This document shows positions 10,201-48,270 of a stretch of 64,000 nt of DNA, one piece after another (within the stretch, counting starts at the first letter, position 1; the number at the start of each line of letters is the position of its first letter). Made by a program: the position numbers and the translations under genes. A model generated the notes under the pieces. The model searched no databases, was not told the DNA's origin, and saw only the letters and a list, made by a program, of their open reading frames with translations. The stretch is from the NCBI RefSeq assembly GCF_040807025.1, contig NC_090981.1, forward strand, positions 67,093,645-67,157,644, read 5' to 3'. Origin of the DNA: Struthio camelus. Lineage: Eukaryota > Chordata > Aves > Struthioniformes > Struthionidae.

Positions 10201-13200
10201 AGCAGACTGCTCTAGAGTTACTCTTTAACGTCGTGTTCTTAGTTATTCGCAAACAGTAAGGGGGAACTTTGTGTATATGTAAACACGCAGGCATAACGCA
10301 AGGTACTGTGCAAAGTCTCAGACCCTGCGGGTGATTCATTTGCGTGTCCAGCCAGGAGCATCTACCGCGTCGTTAGCTCTGCTACACGTGGTAAGGTCCA
10401 TATGAAGTTAGGTGGAGCGCGTATTTTTAAGGAAAAGCCTGTGTTGCCGTCTCAGGACAGGATCTCTGATTGTGCCGTGCGTTAGTGTTGTGAGTCACCG
10501 GCGGGAGCGCAGGCAAGATGTGAAGCTTTTTCTCATGCAAACTAAGAAACAGAGAAACTGCCCTCATGTGTGGTAGTATGCTGTACGCGGGTTGAATGCT
10601 AATCAAGCGTTCGTCTCTCCTACTAACGGCCTTCCTACTAAAGGCACCTTTATCGCAGCAGAAGGAACGTTTCACTATTACTTGGGCTGATAACTAATTA
10701 TATATGTACGATTTTTCAGATTCTTCTGCAATTTAAGAAGTAACTGTAGTACACAACAAGGCTTATAAGCGGTTGATAGGCTTTACTTTGCATTGCCTCT
10801 GCTAGCGGTAATTCTAAATTAGCCAGCAGCCCAGTTTCTCCATGCTTATTGCTGAGTTATCTTCCCAGAAGGAATAATTGCCTTTTGTAAGCGTGGAACT
10901 GTAGTTGAGGACATCCCTGTTTCTAGCACAACTGATATCCAAAAAATCCTTTGTTTTGGAATGAAGAAAACAGCTGTAAGATAGCTGTGCACCTTCTCTC
11001 CAGAATAAAGCAACAGTGGCTTTCTGTGTATGTAGAGAAATTTAATATTCAGTGTTCTTTATGAGAATTGTGCATAAAACAAGTGGAACCACTTGTGGGA
11101 ATAAAATCAAAGATGTGTCTATCTTTTTGTCGGACTATGCCAAAAATACTGCTGCTGCACTTTCCGCAGTACAAGTTAATGGCTGTTCTGGTGCTTAAGA
11201 AAAAGATTCAAGTCGGATCAACTATAGTAGAGAAAAATAGCTTTCTGAAGTTATACGTTAAGATCTTTTATGAAACAAAACTCCAACACCAAACGATGCA
11301 GTACTATCTTCTAGTTGTGCTGTGAGAAGTTTGCTGATATCGTAAGTTGATTTAATTCAGAGAGTATGTGCTGTTTTTAAAAGGGCGTTCTGAAATTATT
11401 CTCATTTGGACTCAACTAAGTGTGCTTTGTTTGCTGAATGTTTCAAACCTCAAAATGTAAACCAACTTACTCTGCTTAAGTACTTTAGATCCAGCTTTTC
11501 TTCCTGTTGGAGTGGTTGCTTGAGGATAAGAGGGAAGAAAAGTAGTTCCAAGATGTTAAAGATCTGCTTCCGAAATGGCCTAGTTTCCACTGCTGAACAT
11601 GCGATTATTAACACTTTCAATGTGATTGTAGCTTTTAACCCGCAGATTATAGCACACTGTCCCACAGATATCAAGGTACTTCAGAAACAACATTTAAAAT
11701 GACAGCTCAGGAAGTTGCTGGGAGGAACCTGAAATATTGTTATCACCTTTTTCTATTAACTACACCCAACAGTGTCTTGAGCACGCAAGGAGTTGGAGGT
11801 GCTGCGTTGTCCAGCCGTGTCTCTGTGCTCCTACCTCCGTACACGTACGCGCTGATGGGCTCCTGCTGCGAAGTGGAAATGCCTCCCTTTTCTCTTTCCT
11901 CCGCAAAGCACTTACTGCAGTGCTGGAGAGTAGAAGGCGAAGAGAAACCTTTCTTTGAGAACCTCCTGTTGGGGGACGCGTTTGTAGTTGGTATTTGCCT
12001 AATGTAATAATTTTAGACTGCTTTATCGCTACTGAAGTGATGAAGCCAGCTAGTGTGTGCCTGGTTTGTGTCATGCTTGGGTAGGCAAGGCTTGTTTTAA
12101 AAAAAAAAAAAAAAAAAATGGAGCGAGAGCACAACCATACCAGGTTCAGGATGCACAGACTCCCAGGACAGTTGTGATGTGTGTGTGAGAGAAAAGCTTG
12201 ATTGGCCTTAGAGTAGTGGTGCATAGGAAACCAAAATTATTATTGGCCATAAAGGTGGGAAACTCTATGATGCCTGCATTGTCTTGAATTAATAATTCTA
12301 GCTTATGCTATCGAGAATAAGCTCCTGATAACACACGGGTCTCAGTAAGTTCTGTACCTAGAAAAAAGATTGGGACTGTTGATTTGTGGAGAATTTCAAG
12401 AATACTTCCAACTGTTTTTATGTTTAGCCATCCTTCAAACTGAAGGAAGTCTGCAAAGTCATCAAGCATAAATTGCTGTCCACTGAGAAAGATTCCTTAG
12501 TATTAGGTATAATCCACAACTCAGGCTGTGTAGTAATTGAGCAGACCTTGCTCTAATTGACGCTGAGCTTCCTGACTCTCTGAGCAATGTAATTGTACCT
12601 TTTAAAAGTATGATGAGCCTTTCCCTTAGAAGTAGCTTTTGCAATTTAACAAATCCATAATTGCAGCAGCAAAACATTTGCTTCCAGATAAGGGCACTTG
12701 TACAGTATTAGGAATTAGTTTGAACTGGCCAGATGCCTCCTGATAAGGTACAGCAGAAAGCTGTCATCCAGTATGCTGAAGAATTTAATTCCCTTCAGTT
12801 GTGACACAGCATGTATGTAGTAATAAGTCGAAAATTACTGGTCATAATGGATCAAGTCTAGTGGTGTACCACAGGCTTGTTTATTGCTTACCGTTGTCAA
12901 ATACTGAAAGTAAAAGAAAAAAAAATCCTCGTTTTGGTTGTGCTGACACATGTTTTAGCAGAAATTTTATTCCTCTTTCAATTCCTCTGCTTTCTTCCTA
13001 ATTCCTACTGACAGGACATTGCATAACTTCAGTGCTCTGTGCATCTCCGGGCTAACATCCTCCCAGCCCCCTCCTGCCCTCAGTCGACATCCTTCCCTCT
13101 TCTCTATCAGCCTCTACTCTTAAAATCACTTCTCCTTTTGTGTATGGCTGAAGTACCACCATCTCAAGCCTGATCTCTTTTGAGATAACACTTCTATGAA

Positions 13201-16163
13201 ACCCCTCATGACCACTTAAAAAATCTTCCCACAAAGCAGCATGACCCAACCTTTTATTTTGCTGGAAACCAGGTATCAGTTTGGGGGCCTTTCCTGCAGA
13301 CCCGTTGTTGAGCTCTTCCCTGAAACAGGTAGAATGAATGAATGAATATGAGCCGCCGTGGCATTAAGCTTCACGTCCTTTCATCCTTCCTTCGAGGCCA
13401 GAGGAGAAGCAGTGGCGGCCCGGCCAGCTTATTTGCCCTCAGTTGTACCGTGCTGCATCTAGAGTACTTTTATTGTCTGGTGGTATCTTTCATCTGAGAA
13501 GCTGTTGGCTGTAATTCCAAATTCTTGGTGCGAGATTATTTTTATAGCTACCCCAGCGCTGCATCTGGCTCGAGCTCAGGGTCCGTCCTAGTGAGCCTCA
13601 GTGGGGATGAGCGGGGTTAGGCTGGGAGCTCTGCTTTAAAAAACACTAACCTGCCTAATGGCATGTATAGGTGTAGCCTTGATTTTAAATCTGAAGGGTT
13701 AAGTTCTGTCAGAGGGTTAAATTTTGCGTCAGACTTACATTAACTGGAATCATATCTCTTGGATCTAAAGAAAGGAAATGAGTGGAAAATAAAGCCCAGA
13801 TTCCTCCCACTTAGCTGTAGGCATCTGAGACACCTCCCTTAAGAGGCTAGTTTTAGGTCCCTGTAGGGCACCTCTGAAGAGAGGAGCACCTCCAGAAGGT
13901 AATTTGGCCTGTGTAAGATTTGAATCACCCCCCCCAGAAAGGTCTCTCTCTCTTGTTGATTAGAGAGTTAATTGATTAAAGTTAGTTAGGGGAAATATGG
14001 GCCACAATCTTGTTTGGTGCGTGAAATGCTCACTAACTACAACAGAGTAACTCTGAGTAGAGTAAGGTAAGCTGTGATGTTTGGCCTACTTTTTAATTCC
14101 TTCTTTAAGATAGTTATTCGTGACAAATCGAAGCCCCCCTAACAGCAGATTGATGAGATGCCTGCTGAGTTATACTGCGATACTGTAATCACAGATCATT
14201 TTTGGCTTCATTTGCCTAAGGATATGGGCTTACAATTGCGTAATAATGCCAAACGAGCTATCAGAATTAAAATCAGTTAAGACTGAATTTGCCATTCCTA
14301 AAGGCTGGTTGTTTTGTAGCACAAATTTAATTTTGCTTATCTGATCCTGTTGTATATAGTTATTTTCATCTGCCCTGAACTTTGGCAGACCAGCTGCATT
14401 TAGTCCACCACTAGCCAGTTTAGGGAGGAATTATCGTGTTAAAAGCAACATTTGGTTGTAATGCTGGCAAGGCTTCCGTTTGTCCTGTCTCCACATAGTA
14501 AATTTATGTTCTTTACCACAAAAAAAAAAATAACTGCCACATACGTCTTGAATGGAACTTCCTTAAACCGCAAGGCTGAAACGAACAAAGAAAGGTTGAG
14601 AGCCTGCTGAATGTCAGCGTTGCTTTCCTCTATAATTTGCGATGGGTAAAAAAGAAACCAAGATACCCTGATGATGAAAAAGACTAGAGTTATACATATT
14701 CTTTTAATGCTTTGAAAGATTTCGAAGCAGAACCTCAGATGATAACTTCTGAGATCAGTCTGCCCTCTTAAAAGCTGATTATGTGCAACTTCGATTGTAA
14801 CAAGGTCTTCTAAAGTATTCAGGCTATTTTTAAGATAACGTAGTTTTGCACCTTAATCTAATTTCTGTCTTCCATCTGGAAGAAATTAAAAATCCAAACC
14901 ATGCATCTTTACAGTCCTTAAAAATATCTCGTACCTGTTGTACTATTTGTGCGTGTGCCTAGGATTTGAAGGTAAAGCTGGGGCAGGAGCACCAGCTGCA
15001 AAAGGCTGGGGGCTAACAGGGACGGGGTTGTCCGCACGAGCTAACTGCAAGCCCCTTCCCTTAGGCCCTGCAACGGAGAGAGGGGAGTTCCCTGCCATGC
15101 TGTTCCATGATCTCTGCCTTTTTTCCCTGATTGTATGCACCCGATAATGAAGTGTTTTTCTCTCTCCCATCCTCCCCTCAGCGTCAGGATTCTGCATGGT
15201 ATTGCACCCGAGCGATGCACGCCTCGTACTTTCGGGGCTGCAATATTAATGCAGGTTTGTAGAGGTCCTGTGTGAAGTCCTGGGGTGTGCTTGCTATTCT
15301 GTCTCTGAGCGTTGCTGAAATAGCATTTAGAGACGAGTCCAGGACACGTCCCCTTGTGTTACTGTGTTATACAGCATGTAAGAAATAGTTACTGCTCCAA
15401 AGAGCTGTACGTTAAAAATAATTGAATAAAATGGATTTGAGAGTAGTCCTCACCTGACAGGATTAAGAACTAGGCTTTTGAATGGTGCTAAGAAATTTTT
15501 GAATTTGGTAGAGAAACATTTTCTTTATTGAAAAGGATATACCTCTTCTGAAAATAACTCTTTTTTAGGTTTGGAAGTTAAAAAATCATGGGGTGGAATC
15601 CAGAAGTTCAATAAATGTTTAACTGTTTTACATTTTTTGTCTAATCTAGTTGTAATAGGCCAAGAGACCTGCTTTCTTTCCTTTCTGTTGACCAGGCCAG
15701 TAGATTTCATTGTCGGAAAGGTATTGGAGAAATGCAACTTCAGTTTTCTTGCTGTAGTAGCCCAAGTCATTCTATCCTCCCTGGCATTCGTACAGGTGCC
15801 AGTTACATGGCTCACCACAGAAGGATAATATTTGCTCGTGACTATTTTCCGTTCTAGCTTTAGGGTACAGCCTTAAAGACAATTCCTAGTAAATGCCGAC
15901 TGACTGCAGACCACAGCATGATGCTAGCTACACTAGTTTCCCTGTTACGTTCTCTCTGCTCACTAGCAGGCTCCGTTCATCATAAAGACTTCCTTCTCTT
16001 TCTTCGTCCTGGCTGCAACAAGGCAGTTTTGAGTTATTACCACAGCGCAGAGCGAGGAGCCTTATCTAACCTGTACCTATTTCTCTTACAACAGATAATG
16101 TAGAAATATGAATATTAGTTCAATGACTTCTGTATCTGAATGATTTTCGTTTCTTCTTCTCAG
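10201..16163 (+). other. Probable ME2 intron 1, no other gene seen
   Basis: Between CpG island 1 and the first ME2 coding exon the sequence is AT-rich. It has homopolymer runs (A run at about 12099-12118; A10 near 14520) and a short GAAT repeat at about 13333. No coding segment, tRNA or transposon with clear identity was recognised. Confidence 0.5.
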
Positions 16164-16184
16164 GTGCAGTATAAAAACAAAAAA

Positions 16185-41034
<24,850 letters not shown>

Positions 41035-41556
41035 TGCACCAGAAGATAGCACTCCTCAGGCAGCATCTTCTACTCTGCAGGGATCCCTTTTTCAGACCAA
41101 TTTAAATCGTGACTTTTGAGACTTGTAATTTATTTTCTCTCATTTTGTTGTCTTTTTCCCCCTCTCCCTTGTTTTTCATTTGACGTAGATTTCTCCCCAT
41201 CTTCCCAAGTATCTGATGATACCGTGTGGGTGATGGCATCTGTCACATAACTGATAGAGCTCTCCAGAATTAATGTAAATAATGATACTGCGTTTCTAGC
41301 TTAGAGCCCTCACCACACTAAAGAATTCCAATAATGATGTTTTAGCTGCATGCGTACTATAATGAATTATAGCTCTCTCCACACTGCTGATTTCCAGAAT
41401 CATTTATTTCTGCTTTTAATAATCAGTCTTCTGTCTAATTCTCCTGGTGTTGTCACACTGCATTATTTGTGACATCATAAGAGAATTTGTCAAGAAAAAA
41501 TAAGGACAGCTTAAGACGAATCTAGCGGTCTAGCGGGCTTTCTGTGTTGTCTGATG

Positions 41557-41562
41557 ATTAAA
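41557..41562 (+). terminator. Candidate ME2 poly(A) signal ATTAAA
   Basis: The first plausible poly(A) signal, about 520 bases after the ME2 stop. It is followed by moderately T/GT-rich DNA. AATAAA at 42603 or 43481 could give longer 3' UTRs. Confidence 0.3.
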
Positions 41563-43480
41563 GATGCACACGTCCAGGCTTCCTTGCTTCATTGGCTGCT
41601 CTGTTTTTTTGAAAGTGCTTTGAAGAGCCGTGTGGTGTGCACATGTAGAATCGGCAGCAATATTTGTATTCTGAATTTTCATCATTGTGTGAAATCTCCT
41701 ATCGGGAAAAATAGGAACTAGTTACAATGTATCCTTGGAAAGTCTGAAAATAATATTAATCACTTACTGACTTTAAAAAACAAAGCTATGCTGTTGCATT
41801 AGAAATTGCGTCGTATAAAGGCAGAACCTGAAGTAACGTGCAGAAATCTTTTAGAGGGATTGTTGAGAGAGATCTGCGTTAGACTCCAAGGTGATGTGCC
41901 AAAGGACTTTTGTTTCATTTGTTTGGTTTTTTTCAGGTTCTGTTTCTTCTAAGTAAATTGGCAAGATCGTTTTCTCTCTTTAGCTGCATAACTTTGTTTT
42001 CACCAAAGGACTTGTTTTTAATGTTTTTGTGATACCACTGACTTGAAGGGCTCCTTAGTGGACTTAGTTGCCACTTTGAACGAAAGACTCCTTCCCCACA
42101 AGCTGAGGAAGCTAAACCAGAAAGTGTTCCAGGCAGCTGTTGACATGCACGTTTACAGAAGTTTGACTGACTGTTTCTTGGGATTTCAGTTCAGCGTACT
42201 TTTAGTTTGACCGCAGTGAACGTAAGACGTGAAAGATCTAATGCTCAGCAGTTTTAAGTTGATTACTTGATCCTCCTCACTCCCTTTACAGGCTTAATTT
42301 GTCAGGTATTTTGTAAGAAAACAGAAATTGCTAGTTTGATTTTTGTCGCTGTTTCCTCGCAGTGGTAGTACTGCACATTTGCTACAGATATCACAATGTG
42401 CATTCCTTTTCATTTTGTTCACATCTGCTTTGAATTGCCCTCCATTATTTTATATCAGCATGCAACAACAAATTTTTGTAGTTACTGTCTCCGACTTCTC
42501 TAAATCTAGCCTCTCTAAAAAGCAATAGAGCAGAGAGTGGAACAGAAGTGGAGATGATGTGCCCTCCCGTACTTTGTTGCAAAAAGACAAAAACTTGACA
42601 AAAATAAATACATGTAAAAAAGTTGTACTGACCAAAAAAAAAAAAGGGGGGGGGGGAGGGAGTAGATTTAAAACGGGTGTACTGGCAAACTTGAAGACAG
42701 AAACCAAAGAGATGAAGTAAATCGTGCTCAGAATTTACCCATGGCAAGCAAATGTCTCATGCCCTCATTTATATTGGAAAATGCATTCTCTTCAGAACTA
42801 AGTAAAATCGGGCCAAAATAGAACAGGAAATACAGACTCTGTAACCCCTTAAAAAGACGCGGTCTCTTGGTTATTGCCTAGTCCCTGATTTTAATAGAAA
42901 GAAGTATTAGGGGAAAAGGACAGTAAACTTTTGGAAGATTTCACCTAAGCGAGGGAAGAAGACTGATTATATAAACACAGAAAGCAGTGACATAGGGAAA
43001 AAAAGCCATATTCAAACTGTGGTGAAATGCTGTCTGGTGAGGCTCTAAATGCTACATTGCCAAGTTGTGTGATTTATGTGGTTTGCAACTTATCTGTGCA
43101 AGTATATATACAAAAAAAAGACCAACACACACACGATGTTTTTACAAAGAATGCTTTTTTCATCTATTTTTGCTATGCTTAGTTTTTAGTGTATTTAAAT
43201 ATGTGGTCTTACTGAAAAATTATTTATTTAGTGTACAAATTATTTTTACCTTTTGAAAATTCAACCCGTGCTGAAGCACGGACTGAAAGCCTGTTGTAGC
43301 GTGTCAGTGAGGTTCTGCATCGTTGTGCTAAAGCATATCAGCAGCGCGCGCTTCCTCGCTGCTTCTGACGAAATATTGAGTAGAAGAGCAACAGATATCC
43401 CATGCGCTGATCTTGTGCCCTGGCTGAGACCGACTGCAGAGGCAGGGCAGTCGCTCAGTAAATATAACTCGGTGTTACAA

Positions 43481-43486
43481 AATAAA
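43481..43486 (+). terminator. Candidate distal ME2 poly(A) signal AATAAA
   Basis: A canonical AATAAA 2.4 kb past the ME2 stop, followed within 30 bases by a T-rich stretch (TTGATTTTTTTCAGG). It is a plausible distal site but unproven. Confidence 0.3.
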
Positions 43487-46400
43487 GATCTACATCCATC
43501 TATTCGGTCTTGATTTTTTTCAGGCAGTGAGTGCAGCCATCATTTATACAGTGGGCACTGACAGCACTCAGGGTGTCAGAACATCTGGTACTTGGGAAAA
43601 TAATATTCCCGGCTCACAACAGGAGCCTTGCTTTGGGCAAGCGTGGTTTCGTTTCCCAGAGGAAGCTACCAAACAGACAATTGGCAGTGGCTTGTGTCAA
43701 GGACAGGGAAGACTCCTGTTTTGCGAAAAGCAGTTCTTTCTCCTCCTGGCGTGGGCTGCCTGCTGTCTTCTCTGTGCGGAGGCCAAGAGGCGTTGTTCAG
43801 AACTGGCTGATAGTGGGATTTTCCTAGCTGTAAACGTTACTAGATACTTTTATGAAAATCCCACTGCACAGGTGAGGAAAAACTTAGTCGTGTTTTTACT
43901 TTCATCTTTAACTGACTGTGAGGCTCTAGTTACGATACAGTCATCCCCCAGCGCGGCTGTAGGTGTTCCCAAGGTCTGGAGTAGCGGGGTCCTGATTGCG
44001 TCTCCCTAATCCGTCCCAGTTATGTCAGCTAAGAGGTCCCAGCTAGGCTTCATCTGCACGCACATCTGTGTGCTTTGTTTAGTCAGGCTCTGTTGGTCAT
44101 CTATAGCTCGAAATAGAGACAATGTAGGATTTTGCCGTCAACTTACAGCCATTGTTTTCCATTTGCAACAGGTAACATGTCACAAACTTCTAAGTGTTTC
44201 ACTCTTCCATCTTTCTCAGAATGCTTTTAAGTAGATTGATCTTCAGATTTGATGAACTCTTCAAATCTAATTAATCTTTGAATCAATTAGCTAACTGTTA
44301 ATTGTCAGTTAACTAATTAATTAACTGTTTGTCTTGCCACTTAGGAAGGAACCACAGTATCCCTTTTCATATTCTACTTAATCTGAATTTTTTTTTCTTT
44401 GCAGGCTTTATCAAAAGCATTTATTAATCTGTATCAGTACAGAAAGTTCTCTTAGGCAGCATGCAAAGACCAAAAGCTTTCACCAGGATGCGTTTTGTAA
44501 CACTACATAGTGTAAGTTAAGCTTATATTATTTTTTGAAAATTTTTGCCTAAACGATGACTAGTGGTGCAGCTCTAGTGACTTTTGCCCTCTGAGTGGTA
44601 TAGAAATATGTCTTTCAGGTCTCTTCTGTTAGATTCTATTCTGGAGTTAGAGAACACTTGAGAGAAAAATACTAAGCATCAAAAACTCCCATTAAAGTCA
44701 GCAGAGCTGAGGATGCTTAAGTCTTTTTCAGGACTGGCCCAAGACTTGCTCCTGTGAAATCAACAGGAGCAGGATATGTACAGAAACATCTACGTGAGGA
44801 GAAGTGGAAGGTCTTTAAAAAGAAAAGTAGCTAAGGGAGCGTAGCCTCACTTTATGAAACACCTGTGTTCTTGTTCAAAGACGTTACAAAGGTTTGTGTA
44901 TTCCTGAAGCGTATGCCAGTGTGCCAACAGCTGACGTGTAGAGGAAGATTATTAAAATGTAGTGTCTGGTTATATTTGAAACCAAAAGTGTGACTTGCCA
45001 CCCAAGTTCTTCTTGGATATGTTTGTTAATGGTGATGTTTCATGATGTCGTCGTTTGTTTTCCAAGCTTACAGTGAAGTGATGCTTTACATGCAGATCAG
45101 TGTTTAGCAGGTTTCCCTGCGGTAGGTGTGTGCGTTCTCTGTACTGTCTTCGTCAGCACGCTGTTTTGCAGGAGGGGGGTGACGTAACCCAATGTCATGC
45201 TCTTCTGATAGAAACTGTAAGTAAGGGACAATATACCTTGTATTTTTTTTTCATTAGCAGCCCTGTTTAGTGAATGCTCCAGTAGGAGAATTGGGATCAG
45301 TACTGTTGTACAGCTACAACTATGAATTTTAGTTCAGCTGACTCTGGATTTAATTGAAATTCAAGTTGTGTTCTTTCATTTGGGGCTTGCGCCAGCTTTC
45401 CTCGATGTTAAAGGTGCAGATGTTAGTGTCTCTGTGATTTAGATAAAGTAACCTACCAACTTTCAGACAGGGACTGTAAGAACAAAAACAGTTTGGGCTT
45501 CAGTTCTGTCTTGGCTATTAATGCTATTCTTGAATTCAAGAAGAAAACCACTGTCATTGTAGGATTTTTTTTTAAAGCTGATGCTCACTGTTACAAAGCA
45601 TACTGCTTGCTACCCTCTTTTGTAACACATGTACATAATATGCAAGGACTGGTACTATCTTGAATACTGGAGCAAAGAGAAAATCTAGAACAAAGCTCTA
45701 ATTACAGCCACTTGGCAGCTGAATTTGATGAACGCCGTTCAGTTGCCTCTGGTGAAGGGACGTGTAATTCTGTATGAGTCTACCTTGACCTACCTGCCTA
45801 CCTACTCTTGAAATGTTATGTTACCATGGTATCAGAAAGCCTGCAGATGTTCTCAGTGAGACACGAAGACAGCTCAGCACGCTTCAGGCCTCTGCTGCCC
45901 GTCATCGCTCTCCGAAGCGCCAGCACTCGGTGACGATGCAGCTTGCTCGCGCCTGCTCCAGAGGGATGTGTGCTAACAGCTGGATCACGTGTGGGGGATT
46001 CGATATCTTGTGGTGTAGCGGACCATGGCTAGAACTCATTAAAACCTCTCTTGGGTCAGGTTTTTGACTTGCCAGCGCTGAGAGAGCTCTCTGTAGGGAG
46101 TGCACATATATATTCCACGCGCACAAAATGGGCACTGGACTGAACTGAACATTAACCCTCCGAGTACCTCGGGCTTTGACTTACCCGTCCTTTAAATAGC
46201 TCCTTTCTAATAAAAACGGAAATAAAAATACTCTTCAGACTGCGCAAACATAGCAAGTTTGTCAGTTTTTCAGGAAATAAAGATGATTTTGCCATTTTAT
46301 CGTAAGCACATCTATCTTACACAAGTAAACGTAACTCTGTATTGCAATGCTTGTGACGACAATTCCAGTCTAATCTACCTAAGGGTTGACTTAATCTAGG

Positions 46401-47536
46401 AGGGTCATTGCTCAGCTGAAACTAAACTTGTATTTAAATGTAAACTGTTTGGGTTTTTTTTTTTTTTTCTCCTTTATATAATATTGTAACCGTTGAATGT
46501 GTGTTCCGGTCTTCTATTTTCTTAGTAAAATGCATTCTCTTTGCCTAAATGACATCTGATTTTATTTATTCTAAAACAGTAATGCTTGGTGTATACAGAA
46601 TTGGTACGAAATTACCTACAATAGTCACTTTTTTCCCTCGTTTTTTTCCTTAAAAGAGATTTCTGTCCCTTGTAAGCGATCAACAAACAAAACAGGTACT
46701 TAGACCTTCAGCTAAACAATTAATATTTTACCTCAAAACAGTTTTTCTGGAAATAATACATCTGTTTTACCATACTTTACCTTAGTCCCCTTAAAGGGAC
46801 TTGAGTATTGTCATCTGCGTTTGACCAGACGGAGAGAGCGAGTCTTACAGGGGAAGAAGCTTGTCCGCCCCCTGGGCACGCTGGGGTCCCGGATGCTGCG
46901 CTCTGCCCTCGAGTTTCTTGATTAATACAGTCGGCGTCTCATGAGACAGATGCTCCGATGACAAAGCACGTCTCGGGTCGTCGTGCCTGCCCAATCCTGC
47001 AACATCAAGGCTCGGGATTTAGGGGAAAGGACTTGGTTAGGGAGTAAAATTTGCTGCGAGTTATCAGGGCGCAGGTGGGGGGTGGTTTTTTTGGTTCGTT
47101 TTTCAGGATGTCAATGTTACCGCGTATGCGTGCCTTAATACTAAGACGAAGCTGGTTGCAGCCGCGAGCACCCAGGGCGGCTGCGTCCCGCCGTCGTCGC
47201 CCGGAGCTGGGAAATCTTTCCAACGCCAAGTTTTTAACAGGCCCCGACTTTCACGAGCCGAAAGGGCCCGACAGAAAACCCGGGTGTATTTGGCTTGCGG
47301 TTGACACGGAGGCCAACTGGGAGGAACGGATGCCGCAGCTGAGGGTCTGCTGGTGTTTCGGGAACGCGTCCGTTCCCAGTGAAACGCCCCGAAGCGGCGG
47401 AGAGCGGCCGCAGGCAGTTCAGGCCCTGGCAGACCGGCCCCTGCCCGGGGCTGGGGGGGGGGCTGCGGCCCCGACTCCGCGCCGTGAGGCGTGACCGAAA
47501 AACCAGAGGACCGCCCCCAAAACAACCCCAACCAAC

Positions 47537-47554
47537 CCCCCCCCCCCCCCCCCC
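47537..47554. repeat. Poly(C) run, about C18
   Basis: A run of about 18 cytosines directly upstream of the purine-rich minisatellite. The opposite strand is a long G-run, capable of G-quadruplex formation and hard to sequence accurately. Confidence 0.9.
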
Positions 47555-47649
47555 GCCGAGGAAGGGCAGAGCAGGAAACGCCAAACCCGCCCCCGGCTCC
47601 GCCTCCAGCCGCCGCCGGGAGAGGTAGGGCCGGGCCGGGGGGAGACGGG

Positions 47650-48270
47650 AGGGGGCCGGGGAGGCCGAGGGGAGAGGGAGGAGGCCAAGGGGAGAGGGAG
47701 GAGGCCGGGGGGAGCCGGGGGAGGCCAAGGGGAGAGGGAGGAGGCCGGGGGGAGTCGAGGGGAGAGGGAGGAGGCCAGGGGAGGCCAAGGACAGCTGGGA
47801 AAGGCCGAGGGGAGAGGGAGGAGGCCGGGGGGGGAGCTGGGGGAGGCTGAGGGGAGAGGGAGGACACCAGGGGAGAGCCGGGGAGGCTGAGGGGAGAGGG
47901 AGGAGGCCGGGGAGGCCAAGGACAGCTGGGAGAGGCCAAGGAGAGAGGGAGGAGGCCGGGGGGAGCTGGGGAGGCTGAGGGGAGAGGAAGGACATCGGGG
48001 GGAGGCCGAGGGGAGCTGGGGGAGGCCGGGGGGAGTCGAGGGGAGAGGGAGGAGGCCGGGGGGAGAGGGAGGACGCTGGGGGGAGCCGGGGAGGCTGAGG
48101 GGAGAGGGAGGAGTCCAGGGGAGGCCAAGGGGAGAGGGAGGAGGCTGGGGGGGAGCCAGGGGAGGCCAAGGGGAGAGGGATGACGCTGTGGGGAGCCGGG
48201 GGAGGCCGAGGGGAGAGGGAGGACATCGGGGGGAGGCCGAGAGGAGCTGGGGGAGGCCGGGGGGAGTCGA
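47650..48270. repeat. 20-bp G-rich purine minisatellite
   Basis: A tandem array of about 30 diverged units. The common unit is GAGGCCAAGGGGAGAGGGAG and a frequent variant has GGGGGGAGCCGGGG. A 10-bp sub-period (GAGGCC..., GGAGAGGGAG) is visible. The + strand is almost pure G/A apart from the GCC step. The proline-rich open frames on the - strand (up to 396 codons, 47234-48424) are products of the repeat and not genes. Confidence 0.92.

Larger units (their letters stand above)
41035..46800 (+). other. ME2 3' UTR and intergenic DNA
   Basis: The 3' UTR end is not certain. Candidate poly(A) signals are ATTAAA at 41557 and AATAAA at 42603, 43481 and 46276. An A12-G11 homopurine block lies at 42634-42656. 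An inverted repeat with 12-bp arms and one mismatch lies at 44286-44317. A 160-codon open frame at 43527-44009 resembles nothing I know and is treated as chance. Confidence 0.5.

Noticed and set aside
43527-44009. 160-codon + strand open frame between ME2 and ELAC1
   Set aside because: No recognisable motif, the composition is like the surrounding non-coding DNA, and it directly follows a possible poly(A) signal. Best read as chance.
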